From Clavaria fumosa (lineage: Eukaryota; Basidiomycota; Agaricomycetes; Agaricales; Clavariaceae), in the NCBI GenBank assembly GCA_951802425.1, contig OX637798.1, forward strand, positions 2,728,001 through 2,792,000: a stretch of 64,000 nucleotides of DNA, read 5' to 3'. Both the position numbers and the translations under genes were made by a program. Position 1 is the first letter of the stretch. Each line of letters opens with the position of its first letter. Positions 54,590 to 64,000 of the stretch are shown in pieces. The notes under the pieces were generated by a model that did no database searches, had not been told where the DNA came from, and saw only the letters and a program-made list of their open reading frames with translations.

Positions 54590-55455
54590 CTGCTGTCGAC
54601 ATCGGGATGCGTAGGAGGTGTGCAGGCATGCACGTCAGGTAGAGTCGGTGCAATGTGTCTTCTGCAGCCTAGATGGGTTCAGAGGAAAGTTGAGTTTGTG
54701 GCAGCGCAGCCAGGTCAGAGGGAGGGAAGGCGCCATACACAGTACTCTGCCATTTTGAGCGAGCTCCCAAACCCCTCACCGAGCTGGTCGGCGCCGGAAT
54801 AGATCCCGACGACAAATATGGGAGAGTTGGAGAAGCGGCCGGTCTCTTTGAGCAGACTTTTGGCATGGATATGGGCGCCAGGAACAGATGAGCTCTAGAA
54901 ACAATGCAGAGACCTGGTGCTCACCGAGATTTTGGACGTTCGCGCTTGAACTTGGCGACTGTCTTGAGAAGAGCACGTTTGGGGTCTCGGAATTTGAGCA
55001 TGTTTCCGAGGTCGATTTCATGGGAAAAGAAGGCGTTGGTGAACTTGCCGAGAGCAGACAACGGTGTTTATATACCAGGGCCACGATCTCTCGTGGTATA
55101 GACACGAGTGCATCTGCGTGAAGTATGCCCACTGTTGTCGGAGTATTGGCCTCTGTGAGAGGCAATGTGGTGAGAAACGGCATTGAGAAATAGGAAAGGA
55201 CACACGGTACGATGCCACCGCAAGAGCTGGGTCGCGTCCATCTCATGCGCAATGCTGGCGCATGTTACTGGGCCAACGTGTGTGCTCACTGCAGCCTTGA
55301 GGACGCAGGTGGGGAGGTGGGGGTAGCTCGCATGGACGTATTCAGCGGCGAAGAGGCCGAGGATGGGATTTCCAAGAGATGAGAGCTGATCGTTGGACGG
55401 GGGTGGAGCAGTGTTGGGATGGTGTTGCTGGTAGAACGGGAGGAAGGAGGGGTGA
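54590..55455 (-). pseudogene. MRPL3: Fragment of mitochondrial ribosomal protein gene mL44 (MRPL3)
   Basis: The minus-strand exons read CTHPSFLPFYQQHHPN, SSLGNPILGLFAAEYVHASY, HLPTCVLKAAVSTHVGPVT, then HADALVSIPREIVALVYKHR, and after a frame break KFTNAFFSHEIDLGNMLKF and RDPKRALLKTVAKFKRERPK, an intron (GTGAGC donor), LLKETGRFSNSPIFVVGIYS and GADQLGEGFGSSLKMAEYC, another intron, and AAEDTLHRLYLT. This is the RNase III-like fold plus dsRNA-binding domain of the fungal large-subunit protein. The N-terminus before THPSF is missing, there is a frameshift after CLLSA, and the final reading runs into the adjacent repeat. Triplet arrays flank both sides, so it looks like a captured fragment. Confidence 0.75.
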
Positions 55456-55860
55456 GTGCAGGGGCGGCATCACGTCCATTGTTCCTGCTGCTGCTGTCTA
55501 CTGCCGCTGCCACCGCCATCCACATCACCCACTGCTGCCGCCGCTGTCAACGCCGTCTGCTGCTGCCACCGCTCGTTGTCTGTTGCTGCTGCTGCTGCCA
55601 TCGTCACTGTCCATTGCCGCTGCTGCTGCCACCACTCGTTGTCTGTTGCTGCTGCTGCCGCCGTCATCACTGTCCATTGCCGCTGCTGCTGCTGCCACCA
55701 TCATCGTCAACAACCACTGCTGTCATTACCCCTGCCATTTCCTTATCTGGGGTCAGCAGAGGGAAAGACAGAGGAGGTCACCTGGGGTCGTTGCCGCCAT
55801 TTTTGTTGTCACACAAAGAGAGAGAGAGAGAGAGGGAGAGGAAGAGGAGTGGGGGGGTGT
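55456..55860. repeat. Second triplet array with purine-rich end
   Basis: GGCGGCATCAC...GTTCCTGCTGCTG begins it, parallel to GGCGGCATCACC...GGTTCCTGCTG at about 54560, followed by CTGCTGCCACC units to about 55720, GGGTCAGCAGAGGGAAAGAC and an AGAGAG tract. Confidence 0.85.
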
Positions 55861-55959
55861 TAGATCAAGGATGTGAGAGTAGTGTGGGCACAAGTTGCCA
55901 CACAACTGACAAGCAGGGTCGGACATAGATCATGTGACCTTATGTCGAAATTTCTTTTG

Positions 55960-56393
55960 AAGTCCAATTCAGGTTTTGCTGATGTTGATTTCTTTTGTAG
56001 CTACTACAGTGTACTGTGGGTCCTTGACACACCAAACAGTGTTTCTCAATTTGCTTTCACAGCAACCACATTTTGGTCAAAGTAAAGAGACAGAATCCTT
56101 CAGAAACCTCTAGTAATACTGCTAATATATATGCTATACAGTATGTAAATAAGTTCATTGATCACCATGCTTTTGAGATAGCTTCTTGACATCTTTTTTA
56201 CTGCTTGTTTTCTAATTAGTCTTGATCATCTTATTGGCTCTTGACTACAATTGTTTCTTATTGGTCTTGACCAACTTATTGGCTCTTGATATCCTTGACT
56301 ACATGCTCTATAAGTTAGTTACAGTAGTTAGTAATACAAGTTATAGGACGGACGGATCTTCGTGATCCTTGAATACTCCAACAAAAATATGCT
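55960..56393 (+). mobile_element. Copia remnant: RNase H trace and 3' LTR end
   Basis: GFADVDFF, DTPNSVSQFAFT and FWSK resemble the copia RNase H signature (GYxDADxAG, DTxRSTSGFxF, WxSK) with decay. The sequence later ends CTTGAATACTCCAACA (56393), a typical copia LTR terminus, after CTTGAC/TTATTGGCTC repeats. It probably belongs with the Gag fragment at 53026. Confidence 0.5.
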
Positions 56394-56559
56394 AGAGGCA
56401 AGTTTTAAACATGAGAATTAAATGATTTTGTAGGGCTGAAATTTTACAGATAAACCAACGCATCGGGTCCTTTTCTGCGAGCCTTGCTTGCAGGGTAGGT
56501 GTCAGCGAGAGCAAGCCAGTCGTATGTCGAAATACAAAAAAAAGTTAGGGTGTATCAAT

Positions 56560-57180
56560 GATAGCCTATCCGGGGTCACATCGTATTTCATCCCTTCCCT
56601 GTACGACGGAGATTTAGCCATGAGATGTAGTCCCAATTTGGCAATATGCATTGATTTCACAGCGATTGTTCGCTGTCGCTGTGCATCAGGCATTTGCTGA
56701 ACGTCATGCGGTCGGTTGATACCTCTTAGAGCTGTCGCATTGTGGAAGAGTTCCGCATGTATTTTGAGGCTTTGCCGATAGAAGCCCTGCCATCCCAATG
56801 TCAGCGAAGACTACCGGTGAGCCAAGTGAGCGTCTCACCAGCACTGTCATACTTGCTCGCAAATATCGCATCCCAGCCATCGTACCAATTCTGGAAATCA
56901 CCCACGCCCTGTTGAGGACACGCAGAGTATGATCATCGTACGGTGCGAGCTTGTTCTGGATCCTCTCGCGGATGCCATGAACTCCACAGTGGACACGAGG
57001 CGCATGCCATCTTCGACAGAAAGAGGATACTGCAAGAAGAAGCGGCAATAGGATATGCGTTCGTCTTCCTTGAGGGCGGCAGGCCGCCTTCTGTGTCTCG
57101 ACATGACTTGCGAACGTGATTATAGAGACGCTGCAGGGCATAATCAGCGTTCAATACAAGCCTTCTTTCTTTTGAAATGC
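56560..57180 (-). pseudogene. C-terminal part of a fungal-specific transcription factor-like gene
   Basis: Pieces in order on the minus strand: ALKEDERISYCRFFLQYPLS and VEDGMRLVSTVEFMA, IRERIQNKLAPYDDHTLRVL, DFQNWYDGWDAIFASKY, FYRQSLKIHAELFHNATAL, and QMPDAQRQRTIAVKSMHIAK with LMAKSPSYREGMKYD. This pattern recalls the C-terminal region of Agaricomycete Zn2Cys6 transcription factors (recognition from memory, not from a search). The expected next exon is absent; the Copia remnant starts about 170 bp downstream. Exon borders need frame changes at two places, so the gene may be damaged. The zinc cluster itself is not seen. Confidence 0.45.
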
Positions 57181-57263
57181 AACAAACCTTTCTTGTAAAA
57201 TAAGTCCACACCGATGCTGTCGAGCACATCAGCTGAGAAGATGACTGTATATGAGCACGAACC

Positions 57264-58196
57264 TCACCTCCGAGAGTGGGAAGGGCGTCTTCTCCCCGTC
57301 CTGCGGGTCCTCCTCGGGGAGCGCCTGCATGTGGGACCACCCGCGGCCGGGGCGGACGCCGTGGTGGGGGTCGGCCACCGCGACGCCGACGGCGCCGGGC
57401 GAACTGCGGTAGAAGTGCGGGCTGTGGTCCGAAATGATGGGCACCTCCTTGTGCGTCACGATGATTGGAGACGGAGGAAGGGCGGTCGCAGAAGGAGTGG
57501 CCACGCCGGAAGCAGGTGCCGTGCCTCGCCGCGTCGGAGAGCCATATCCGGTGATGTCCTTCTCAGGCGGTGCGGGTGCTGGACCGCTAGGTTCCATTGC
57601 TGGGGACTTCGGGAGTGGGGGAAGGGCGGGGGGAGCACGGACATAGGCCGGGGCAGGTCGTACGCCTCGCGGAAGTGGCGCCCCGTCGGGCTTGGAGGCG
57701 TGGGGTCGCTGATGGGGGTGACGGGTGGGTGGCTGGATGAGCTCGAAGTCACGGCGGTGGTCGTCATCGTCGACGAGGACGACGGTGGGTGGAAGTACAT
57801 AGAGAAGACGTCGCTCGAGGTGGAGGTACACAGGAGGCGCTCCTTGCGCTCCTTCTTGCTCTTCTCCTTGGCGTCGAGCTCGTGGTCACGGCGCCCTCAG
57901 CCGAAGAACTCGGGAATGATGGCGTGGCCCGTGCGCAGCTCGGGCACGAGGCTCGACACGTGGGCGTCCTCCTTTTCGCCGTCCCCACCGTCACATCCAA
58001 GGAACGCGTCCATGAAAGCGTCCATGAACGCCTGCAGCTCCTTGACGCGCTTGTCGATCGTGCTCTGGCTGGGCGGAACAGGATGCCCCTTCTTCGTCAG
58101 CTTGGGGATCATGGGGTGGATGTCGCGCGCGATGCTGGTCAGGTCGGGACCGGAAGGCAGTGACTCGAGAGACGCGGCATTGCTATGCATGTACAT
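57264..58196 (-). pseudogene. Unrecognised Pro/Ser-rich gene, GC-rich, frame broken
   Basis: It starts MYMHSNAASLESLPSGPDLT and runs through a helical IDKRVKELQAFMDAFMDAFL segment to PELRTGHAIIPEFFG. A TGA follows, then DHELDAKEKSKKERKERLL, SSDVFSMYFHPPSS and REAYDLPRPMSVLPPPFP; a frame change leads to a Pro-rich tail (MEPSGPAPAPPEKDITGYG, EEDPQDGEKTPFPLSEV). GC content is higher than in the repeats. I do not recognise the family. It could be the N-terminal half of the gene downstream, which lies on the same strand. Confidence 0.35.
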
Positions 58197-58226
58197 GCCA
58201 CTCTTCTTCCCACCCTTCCCTGAGGC

Positions 58227-60663
58227 TTACGGAGAGGACGACCGCTTAAGAGGAAGAACATGGATGACGCGTTGGAGTGGCGACCCACCTAGCTTGTTGC
58301 GTTTCTCTCTGGCCATTGTGCGATACTCCATTCGCAGGTTCTCTTGAAACCATAGGCAATCCTCCCACTTGCGCCAAATGGTATACATCAGGTGTGTTCT
58401 GGTACACACGTTCATGTCGTACATAGACCCGCCTGGATAAACAGCGCCCAAGGCGACCCTGAGTCAGACGAAGAAGACGAGTAACAGCGCTCTCCAAAAC
58501 GCGCACATTGCCCACGTCGTCCAGACCATCATGCGTCGCTCAATGGCCGAATCCATCGAGAACACGCCGAGGAAGACCACAGCCGGTGGCAGGGAGTCGA
58601 AATGGGGCGGAGGGAACGGGGTCATCAGAGGGGCCTGCGACGGAGGCAAGGCATGGAAAGCGGCGCGGGACATCTTGAGGTCAGGAGGGTCGGAGGTTGA
58701 GGAAAGCGAGTGGTCTGACGATGCAACTCGGCGCTCCGGGGTCTCATGAAAAACGTGAACTGGTGAATGTAAGCTGGGTATCACCCGAATATTGGGGAAG
58801 CGTACATCAGTCATGTCAAGAAACGTAATCAGCAGTTGTCTGATTGGATCGAGGTGGTCGTGCGCCTCGATAGTCTTGTCCTGTGTGAATGAGAACCAAG
58901 GTTTAAGAATCCGAGCGGAGAGAGGATCCAGCGCGCGGATGTAATCATAATCGAATGAAAATATAGCTTTCTGTCCGGTTACGGCGTATATCCACCATAT
59001 CGATATGGGGTCCGGAAGAAGGCCCAGATGCATGATGTGCAACGCACACCATGCACCGGCTGTCCAAAAGTCTCTTATTCTGGGGGATGGCAAGAGAGTG
59101 TACAGAAGCGGATGGAAGTAATCTCCGCGCTGTCCAAACTGCGGAGAATTTGTAACGAGAGCTTGGATGCCTGCACGAAATACCGCACGATTTGGACCAT
59201 TTCCGTGGGTGCCAGGCGTGTCGGAGACCGTTCCTCTGATGCCAACTCTGAGAAAAGATAAAAACCTGAGGAAAGGAAATACATACAATACAATTTCATG
59301 ATATGGCTGGAGAAATGCTTCGAACGGTTGCACATCACAAGCTACGTCTGGCAGTGGCTCGAAAGGTTCTGTGTTCTCGGGCCAGTGATAAGCGAGAAGT
59401 TTTAACAAGGCACGGGCAACATCGTCTGCTGTTGCACCACGTGCCACTAAGCCTCTAAGCTGCTCACGCTCGCCGGCATTGGACAACCTGCGTAACCACC
59501 TGCGGACCTCCCTGTCGTCTGACTTCGGAACTGGAGGTGGTTCAGGAGAGACACTCCGGACCGGTGACCAGGTGCATATAGGACTGAAGTCGGGTATGAG
59601 GCTTGAGGGACCTCCATCACGTGCAGTCACCGAGACCACGCTGGGCGCACTCTGGGTGAGGGGAGTGGTAACAGCGTCTGCCTGCGCCTGCAAATCAAGT
59701 TGAGAACTTAGGTAGCATGTAAGAAACACTCATAATCGTACGTTGGGAATTGATCCTCAAGGCGTCTTCTTACTGGCCGACCTAGCTCCTGGCATGCTTG
59801 AACGCAACCACCTCCCTGGTTAGTGGCAGTTGGAAGGTGGTGTTGTGCGTCACGCCACACTTTCCATGGAAAGCACGGGTGAGGAGAAAGATCATCGGGG
59901 AGCAGTCCTGGACCCCACAAGTTGCGAAAACGAGGAGCGAAAAAAAGGATAGGCCGAGTATCACCATCGAGTGGATTAGGCACCCGCCTGGAAAGGGCAC
60001 TCAACCCCTCAACGGTAAAATTCGTAGAGACGATGGAAGTCTGCTTAAAAGGCCGAGTGCCTCCGCCAAGGGGTCCGCTGGGCAATAGTAAAATCATGGG
60101 TGAGAGAAAGAAACGGTTTACTGGCCCCGCAGTGGGTTCTGGTGGGGGAGCAAGGTCAATATTTACGGAATGAAGGTGCGCAGCAATGACTTCATTGGCC
60201 GCCTTCCATACTTCTCCACTGACGGATAAGGACAATTCAACGGTCAAGTTATGGCTTGTGAGAATTCGAACAATTGTGTCGAGGGTTTCCAGTCCAAAGA
60301 TATATTTTGGCGAGGAATTTCCTGGCTCTTCACGTAGCTCGCTTACTTGTTTCCTACTTTAGATGAAGTAAAAGAGAATTTGAGCTGACTCACAGTATAT
60401 GGGAGGCAAACGCAGAAGAAGTTCTTATGTGTAGGCATCACTGGGGTGGGAGGCTGGCCCCTCTGACCGCTGGGCCCTGCACTTCCACGGCCCCTGCTTC
60501 TGTGCTGGGGCAGGTTCCGACGTGCGGAGGCAATACGTCGGCTATTTGTGTCCCCTGTCGTCTCAACAGGGCGTCGGACAAATGCCCTTACGGGAGGCTG
60601 CGACGTAATGTTAAGAGATGTATGGATAGGAATAGGCAGCGGCATGGGTGCAGATGCAGGCAC
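58227..60663 (-). pseudogene. Unrecognised multi-exon gene with nonsense codon
   Basis: A possible start is MPASAPMPLPIPIH at 60663; this exon is Arg/Pro-rich and ends NFFCVCLPYT before GTGAGT. A second block (VELSLSVSGEVWKAANEVIA, FFLSPMILLLPSGPLGG, about 60250-59750) leads over a small intron to a 400-residue block (ADAVTTPLTQSAPSVVSV, REVRRWLRRLSNAGERE, TAGAWCALHIMHLGLLPD). A TGA at 58464 interrupts an in-frame continuation (LRVALGAVYPGG, YTIWRKWEDCLWFQENLRM) to 58227. The middle block reminds me of Agaricomycete proteins annotated as HECT-like, but I cannot confirm that. Splice junction phases are unresolved. Confidence 0.4.
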
Positions 60664-61481
60664 CGGGGCTATAAGGCGGTTTTGTGGTGAAGGTGGAGTG
60701 GATCTGTGAAAGGGTGTGTGTTTTGGACAGTTTATAAGGCTCGGATGTAAGACTCGGATGTTAAGACTTGGATGTTACTTTGGACTTACGAATCTGAAAC
60801 ACCATGAGAAACCTACGAGCGAGAGCACACACAGACCGAGTTTATGCTCCATGGTTCCGTCACGCTTGTCTGCAGAAAAAATGAAGCACTACCAATATAC
60901 TGAGAACAAAACGCACGGGGTAAAATCCTCCACACAGTTCACCTGCATGAGACCCTCGGCCACTTGAGAATGCATGGGCAGTCAGCGCTTGGTGCTGCCA
61001 CCACTTGTGAACACAAATACAATCTGAAAAGGGTGATGCGGGGGTCTACCATAGTCGGTTTGGGGCGCATAATCAATAAATGTATAAATACCGAAGACAA
61101 TGTAGTAGTCAAAAACCCGCCACATTCACAGCTTGGAATAAGGCAAGGTCCACGTCCAGGGGGGCTGCCAGTGGTCATGACAGTTGAACAAGTGTGTTTC
61201 TGGGGATATGGGGCAGCAGGGTGGAGTATAAATGCATTGCAGAGTCTCCGTACCGATCAAGGCAAATGATACGACGTCTGTAGTGAGTGAGGAATATCAG
61301 GAGGGTGTTATGTAGTGCGTAATAATAATACGGTGCGTCTGACATTTCATATCTCGTATCATTTGCTCCGACGGGTCACGCTGTTGGGACAGAGCAATCT
61401 GTCAGATCTGCAGAGACTCCAGACCCGACAGAACCCCCAGACCCGCTGTGAGCGAGAGAGGAGATCATAGGCGAGAGACGT
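60664..61481. other. Intergenic region between divergent genes
   Basis: Only short frames occur. It likely holds the upstream regions of the minus-strand gene ending at 58227 and the plus-strand gene at 61603. CTCGGATGTAAGACTCGGAT forms a small tandem repeat near 60735. Confidence 0.4.
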
Positions 61482-61540
61482 ACGCGAGGGACACCGAGAG
61501 CGAGAGAGGAGGTCGAGAGGCGGCTCGGTGTCCCTCGCGT
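61482..61540. repeat. Perfect 17-bp inverted repeat upstream of the 61603 gene
   Basis: ACGCGAGGGACACCGAG (61482-61498) and its complement (61524-61540) are separated by 25 bases rich in GAGCGAGAGAGG. It lies about 60 bp upstream of the start codon of the next gene. Confidence 0.85.
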
Positions 61541-61602
61541 TAAGAGAGGTAGCAATGTCTCAGAGCCAATCAAAAAAAAAAGAACAAGTCGGGTAACAAC
61601 AC

Positions 61603-62979
61603 ATGTCAACAATTTGGTCTCTTGCGTGGTTTCGTGACCGTCACATAGCCAACGTACAAGTTGCGTCCGACTCTGACTTGATACGTCGTACAATGCAACG
61701 AGGCTCGCCTAACGTCGCTTCTGGCCCGGATCCAAGTATGGTGAACCCGTCGTGCGGCGGTACTTCGGTAGTCTCTTCCTGTGATGCACGTCCATCCAAC
61801 TCCCATGTACGATCGGAAAGCTGCTCTAGTCAGCACAGTTCTCTTCCCCCATCCGAGTTGAGATCACATTCCACATCGCCACAGTACATGGGTTTCAAAG
61901 ATCCCGTTTCCGCGACGCCGTTACCGCCTGGCTCTCGACCGCTTAGCCCAACACCTCTGTCATCTCGTCCACAAAACCAACCCAGTCGCCGTAGCTCCCC
62001 GCTATGCGACGGGTCCGGTGCCTACCATTGTAGAGGAGACCCCACGTCGTCCCCATCTGGACGTTCATCATCCCCCTCGCAGCCACTAAATCTAGCATCT
62101 CGACCCGCTACTCAGTCGAACCAGGGTGGCTCTCTGCAACATGTCTTGTCTGGGCAGGATCCACAGGGCGATTTAAATCATCCATCCGGAGATCCCGATC
62201 TCGATGCAGAATACTTTGAATTGATGCAGCGGAACTTAAGTCTGAATGCTGAGCTTTCAATGCTGAAGTATGTATCATCTACATTGATATCATACCATTG
62301 ACTCATCAAATACGATCTTGAACGCAGAATTGCTTTCCAATCGCTCGTCAACACTGTCCCACTCCTTTGGAATAATGCGAACCCTCCTCTCCCCAAACAC
62401 CCGCCGCCTTTCACCCTCCTTCCCACCCTCCCAACTGTTCCTGTTGCGGCTCCACTACAGGAAAAGGACTATCCGCTTGTCAAGTTTTGGCGCCGCTCGT
62501 CCTGGGAAGAGCACCTAACACGAGGGATATCCGGCAAGGAGTCTGCAAGTCAACAAGACACCATGAACTTGTCACCATCTATCAACACGACGATGCGATA
62601 TGTGGAGGATGAATATGGCCAACCCATTGATAGTTACCGTTCAAAGGCCATTCGTCAGATCGCCCACCGCATCTTCCGTCAGCTCGCGGAGCTTGGTGTT
62701 AACCCTAAAATGTGGAGCGTAGCCGGTAGGAGTGTCGTTCACCACTTCAACCATGAGATGGCTCTGCAGGTCCCCGAAATGCGCTATTGCGCGAATCATT
62801 GGAAAGCTGGCTATCTTGCGATGCAACTATATCCCCTCTGGCACGAGTTGCACACGGAGAGACTCCGTACAAGATTGCGGCCGGCGGATGACGCCTCGCA
62901 ATGGGCGGGTAAAAGATCCCGCGATGATATTAACAACACGTGGCCAACGTCAAAGAAGAGAGTCAAAGTCAGGGGTTGA
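61603..62979 (+). CDS. Two-exon gene of an expanded Agaricomycete family, function unknown, 438 aa
   Basis: Exon 1 runs from ATG 61603 (MSTIWSLAWFRDRH) to 62267, a 60-bp GT-AG intron occupies 62268-62327, and exon 2 ends with TGA at 62979; total 1317 nt, in frame throughout. The N-terminal 200 residues are Ser/Pro-rich and probably disordered, ending in a short leucine-rich helix (YFELMQRNLSLNAELSMLK) at the splice site. The C-terminal region contains KDYPLVKFWRRSSWEEHL, MRYVEDEYGQPIDSYRSKAI and LRLRPADD-like basic sequence with KKRVKV at the end. The YVEDEYG block with conserved Trp residues (PKMW, HWKAGY, LWHEL) resembles a large family of hypothetical proteins in mushroom genomes. No catalytic motif is seen. 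This is the only intact-looking complete gene in the window. Confidence 0.7.
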
Positions 62980-63555
62980 GGAGTGGTCCCATATTCTGTG
63001 CGTGCTTTTCACGGGTATATACAGCAGGTCTCACCATCTCCGTCCAAAGCTGTACAGGTATCAAAATCCGCTCTGTTTAGCCCATAGGTTTCCAAAACGT
63101 GTTTCCCAAATTCGCCGTGTTTGGCATGTGCTTCATTGTGCCTCACCTTTCGCGAGTCTCTGCGACCCATCTTGATATTTTTGTTCTTTCACTTCGCTTG
63201 CTAGCCGCCGATTCCCCTCCGCGAATCCCTCACATTAGTCAAGGCGAAACACAGTATCGTATTTGCGTTCACCTCCCATTCTGGCGAGATGTATTCCATA
63301 TGAAATGGAATCTGTAAGAGCAGCCCATTGTTTCCAGGGACCGATCTTGAGAGATCCGTGCGCCGCGTTCCACACCCATCAATGATGAAGCGTCATTACG
63401 GAATCAGCGTTTACATTTCGATAACTGAGAAAAGAAAGAAAAATCTGAAAGGAGTTACATGTACTAATAAAAGAAAATCCTAGTGGGGGATCGAGGATCC
63501 TTATCTCGCCTTTGTGGCTGAGAACACCTCACCAAATGGCAGCGCGTCCGCAGGG
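62980..63555. other. Convergent intergenic region
   Basis: It lies between the stop codons of two converging genes. Only short frames are present and no RNA gene is recognised. Confidence 0.5.
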
Positions 63556-64000
63556 TCATGTTTTTGGAACAGGGATGACAACCAAGCATGCGTTAATGGC
63601 CTAAGGCATCCCCAATAATGTTAAACACGGTTAAATTGAGGAAGAACGAAGAATCGAACCATGCATATGATCCCACAGATCCAAAAAGGCTTTCCCAGCG
63701 GGGCAGGCTGGAAGCGGAACACCATGGCAAATATTACGCCGCCGACGTTACCCATGCTTCCAACGAGACCACCCTTGCTTCCAACGAGACCACCCTAGCA
63801 CAAATGAGGTCAAATAAACACACAGGCATAGAAATGGTGGTACCGTCACGCCATTCGAGTCTTTACAGGGAGTGTTAGTTAGTATGCTGGGAAGGCGGCA
63901 TAAAGACGCGATTTACAAGGGTTGCAGTGTGGGACGAGAGCAAAGTTGGCCCCACATCCTGCCTCATTGAACATGGCCAGAAGGGCCATCAGAACGATGA
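63556..64000 (-). CDS. Nitrate transporter (NRT2/NNP family), C-terminal exons; gene continues past the window
   Basis: Membrane nitrate importer of the major facilitator superfamily. Minus-strand exons: 63917-64000 (VLMALLAMFNEAGCGANFAL, VPHCNP), a 17-nt exon 63844-63860 (YSNGVT with the flanking base), 63660-63794 (GGLVGSKGGLVGSMGNVGG, VIFAMVFRFQPAPLGKPFW, ICGIICM) and 63556-63600 (AINACLVVIPVPKT stop). All introns are GT-AG (49, 56 and 59 bp) and the frame is open across all junctions. The NPxxNG...G-x-x-G-x-x-GN-GG segment is the second nitrate signature of NNP transporters. A 21-bp tandem duplication adds seven residues (GGLVGSK/GGLVGSM) inside it. In fungi such genes often sit beside nitrate and nitrite reductase genes; these would lie beyond the window. 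Confidence 0.75.

Noticed and set aside
63640..63665. GGTTCGATTC box resembling a tRNA B box
   Set aside because: It spans the donor site of a nitrate transporter intron, and no A box or cloverleaf fits around it.

Overview
The window looks like a repeat-choked stretch of a basidiomycete (Agaricomycete) genome. The evidence is short GT-AG introns of about 45-60 bp, chromodomain Ty3/gypsy elements, a Tad1-like LINE with RNase H, and several protein families typical of mushroom-forming fungi. No prokaryotic signal is present. Roughly the first 56 kb is a transposon island in which elements sit inside elements. The last 8 kb (about 56.4-64.0 kb) is gene-bearing, mostly on the minus strand, although several of those genes are also damaged.

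Layout: 0.2-2.4 kb holds a decayed multi-exon gene (copy 1), followed by a 176-bp satellite (3.0-3.8 kb) and a LINE fragment. From 4.6 to 18.5 kb two copies (A on +, B on -) of one LTR retrotransposon family lie head to head. Each has 1.47-kb LTRs and gag, shows no pol, and carries a second, spliced gene in antisense orientation that encodes a Zn2Cys6-type cysteine cluster plus coiled coil. From 18.5 to 21.2 kb there are minisatellites and triplet arrays. A broken Ty3/gypsy element (C) runs from 21.8 to 25.7 kb, followed by tandem repeats. Copy 2 of the 0.2-kb gene family begins at 26.6 kb and is interrupted by a hAT-type MITE (8-bp target duplication). That MITE contains a full-length LINE (28.75-36.01 kb), which itself contains a 683-bp palindromic TA-flanked MITE. 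From 36.4 to 51.2 kb there are parts of at least three related chromoviral gypsy elements (D, E, G) riddled with solo LTRs. Between 51.2 and 56.4 kb lie a tandem array carrying a pogo-like MITE, remnants of a Copia element, two long triplet arrays and a fragment of the mitochondrial ribosomal protein gene MRPL3. The final part holds a probable fungal transcription factor (C-terminal part), two unrecognised genes, a spliced 438-residue gene of an expanded Agaricomycete family, and the 3' end of a nitrate transporter gene running off the window.

How the pieces relate: most of the window is a record of serial insertion followed by decay. The A family and the E/G family each have a TATA box about 30 bp upstream of a 12-nt LTR sequence that is perfectly complementary to the primer-binding site next to the LTR. 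This is the arrangement expected for self-primed (Tf1-like) reverse transcription. Most breaks look like C-to-T changes (CGA to TGA stops, loss of CpG in old LTR copies), and the reverse transcriptase catalytic Asp is Asn in two unrelated elements. The most interesting candidate system is the non-autonomous retrotransposon family with an intron-containing antisense Zn2Cys6/coiled-coil gene, present in both copies.
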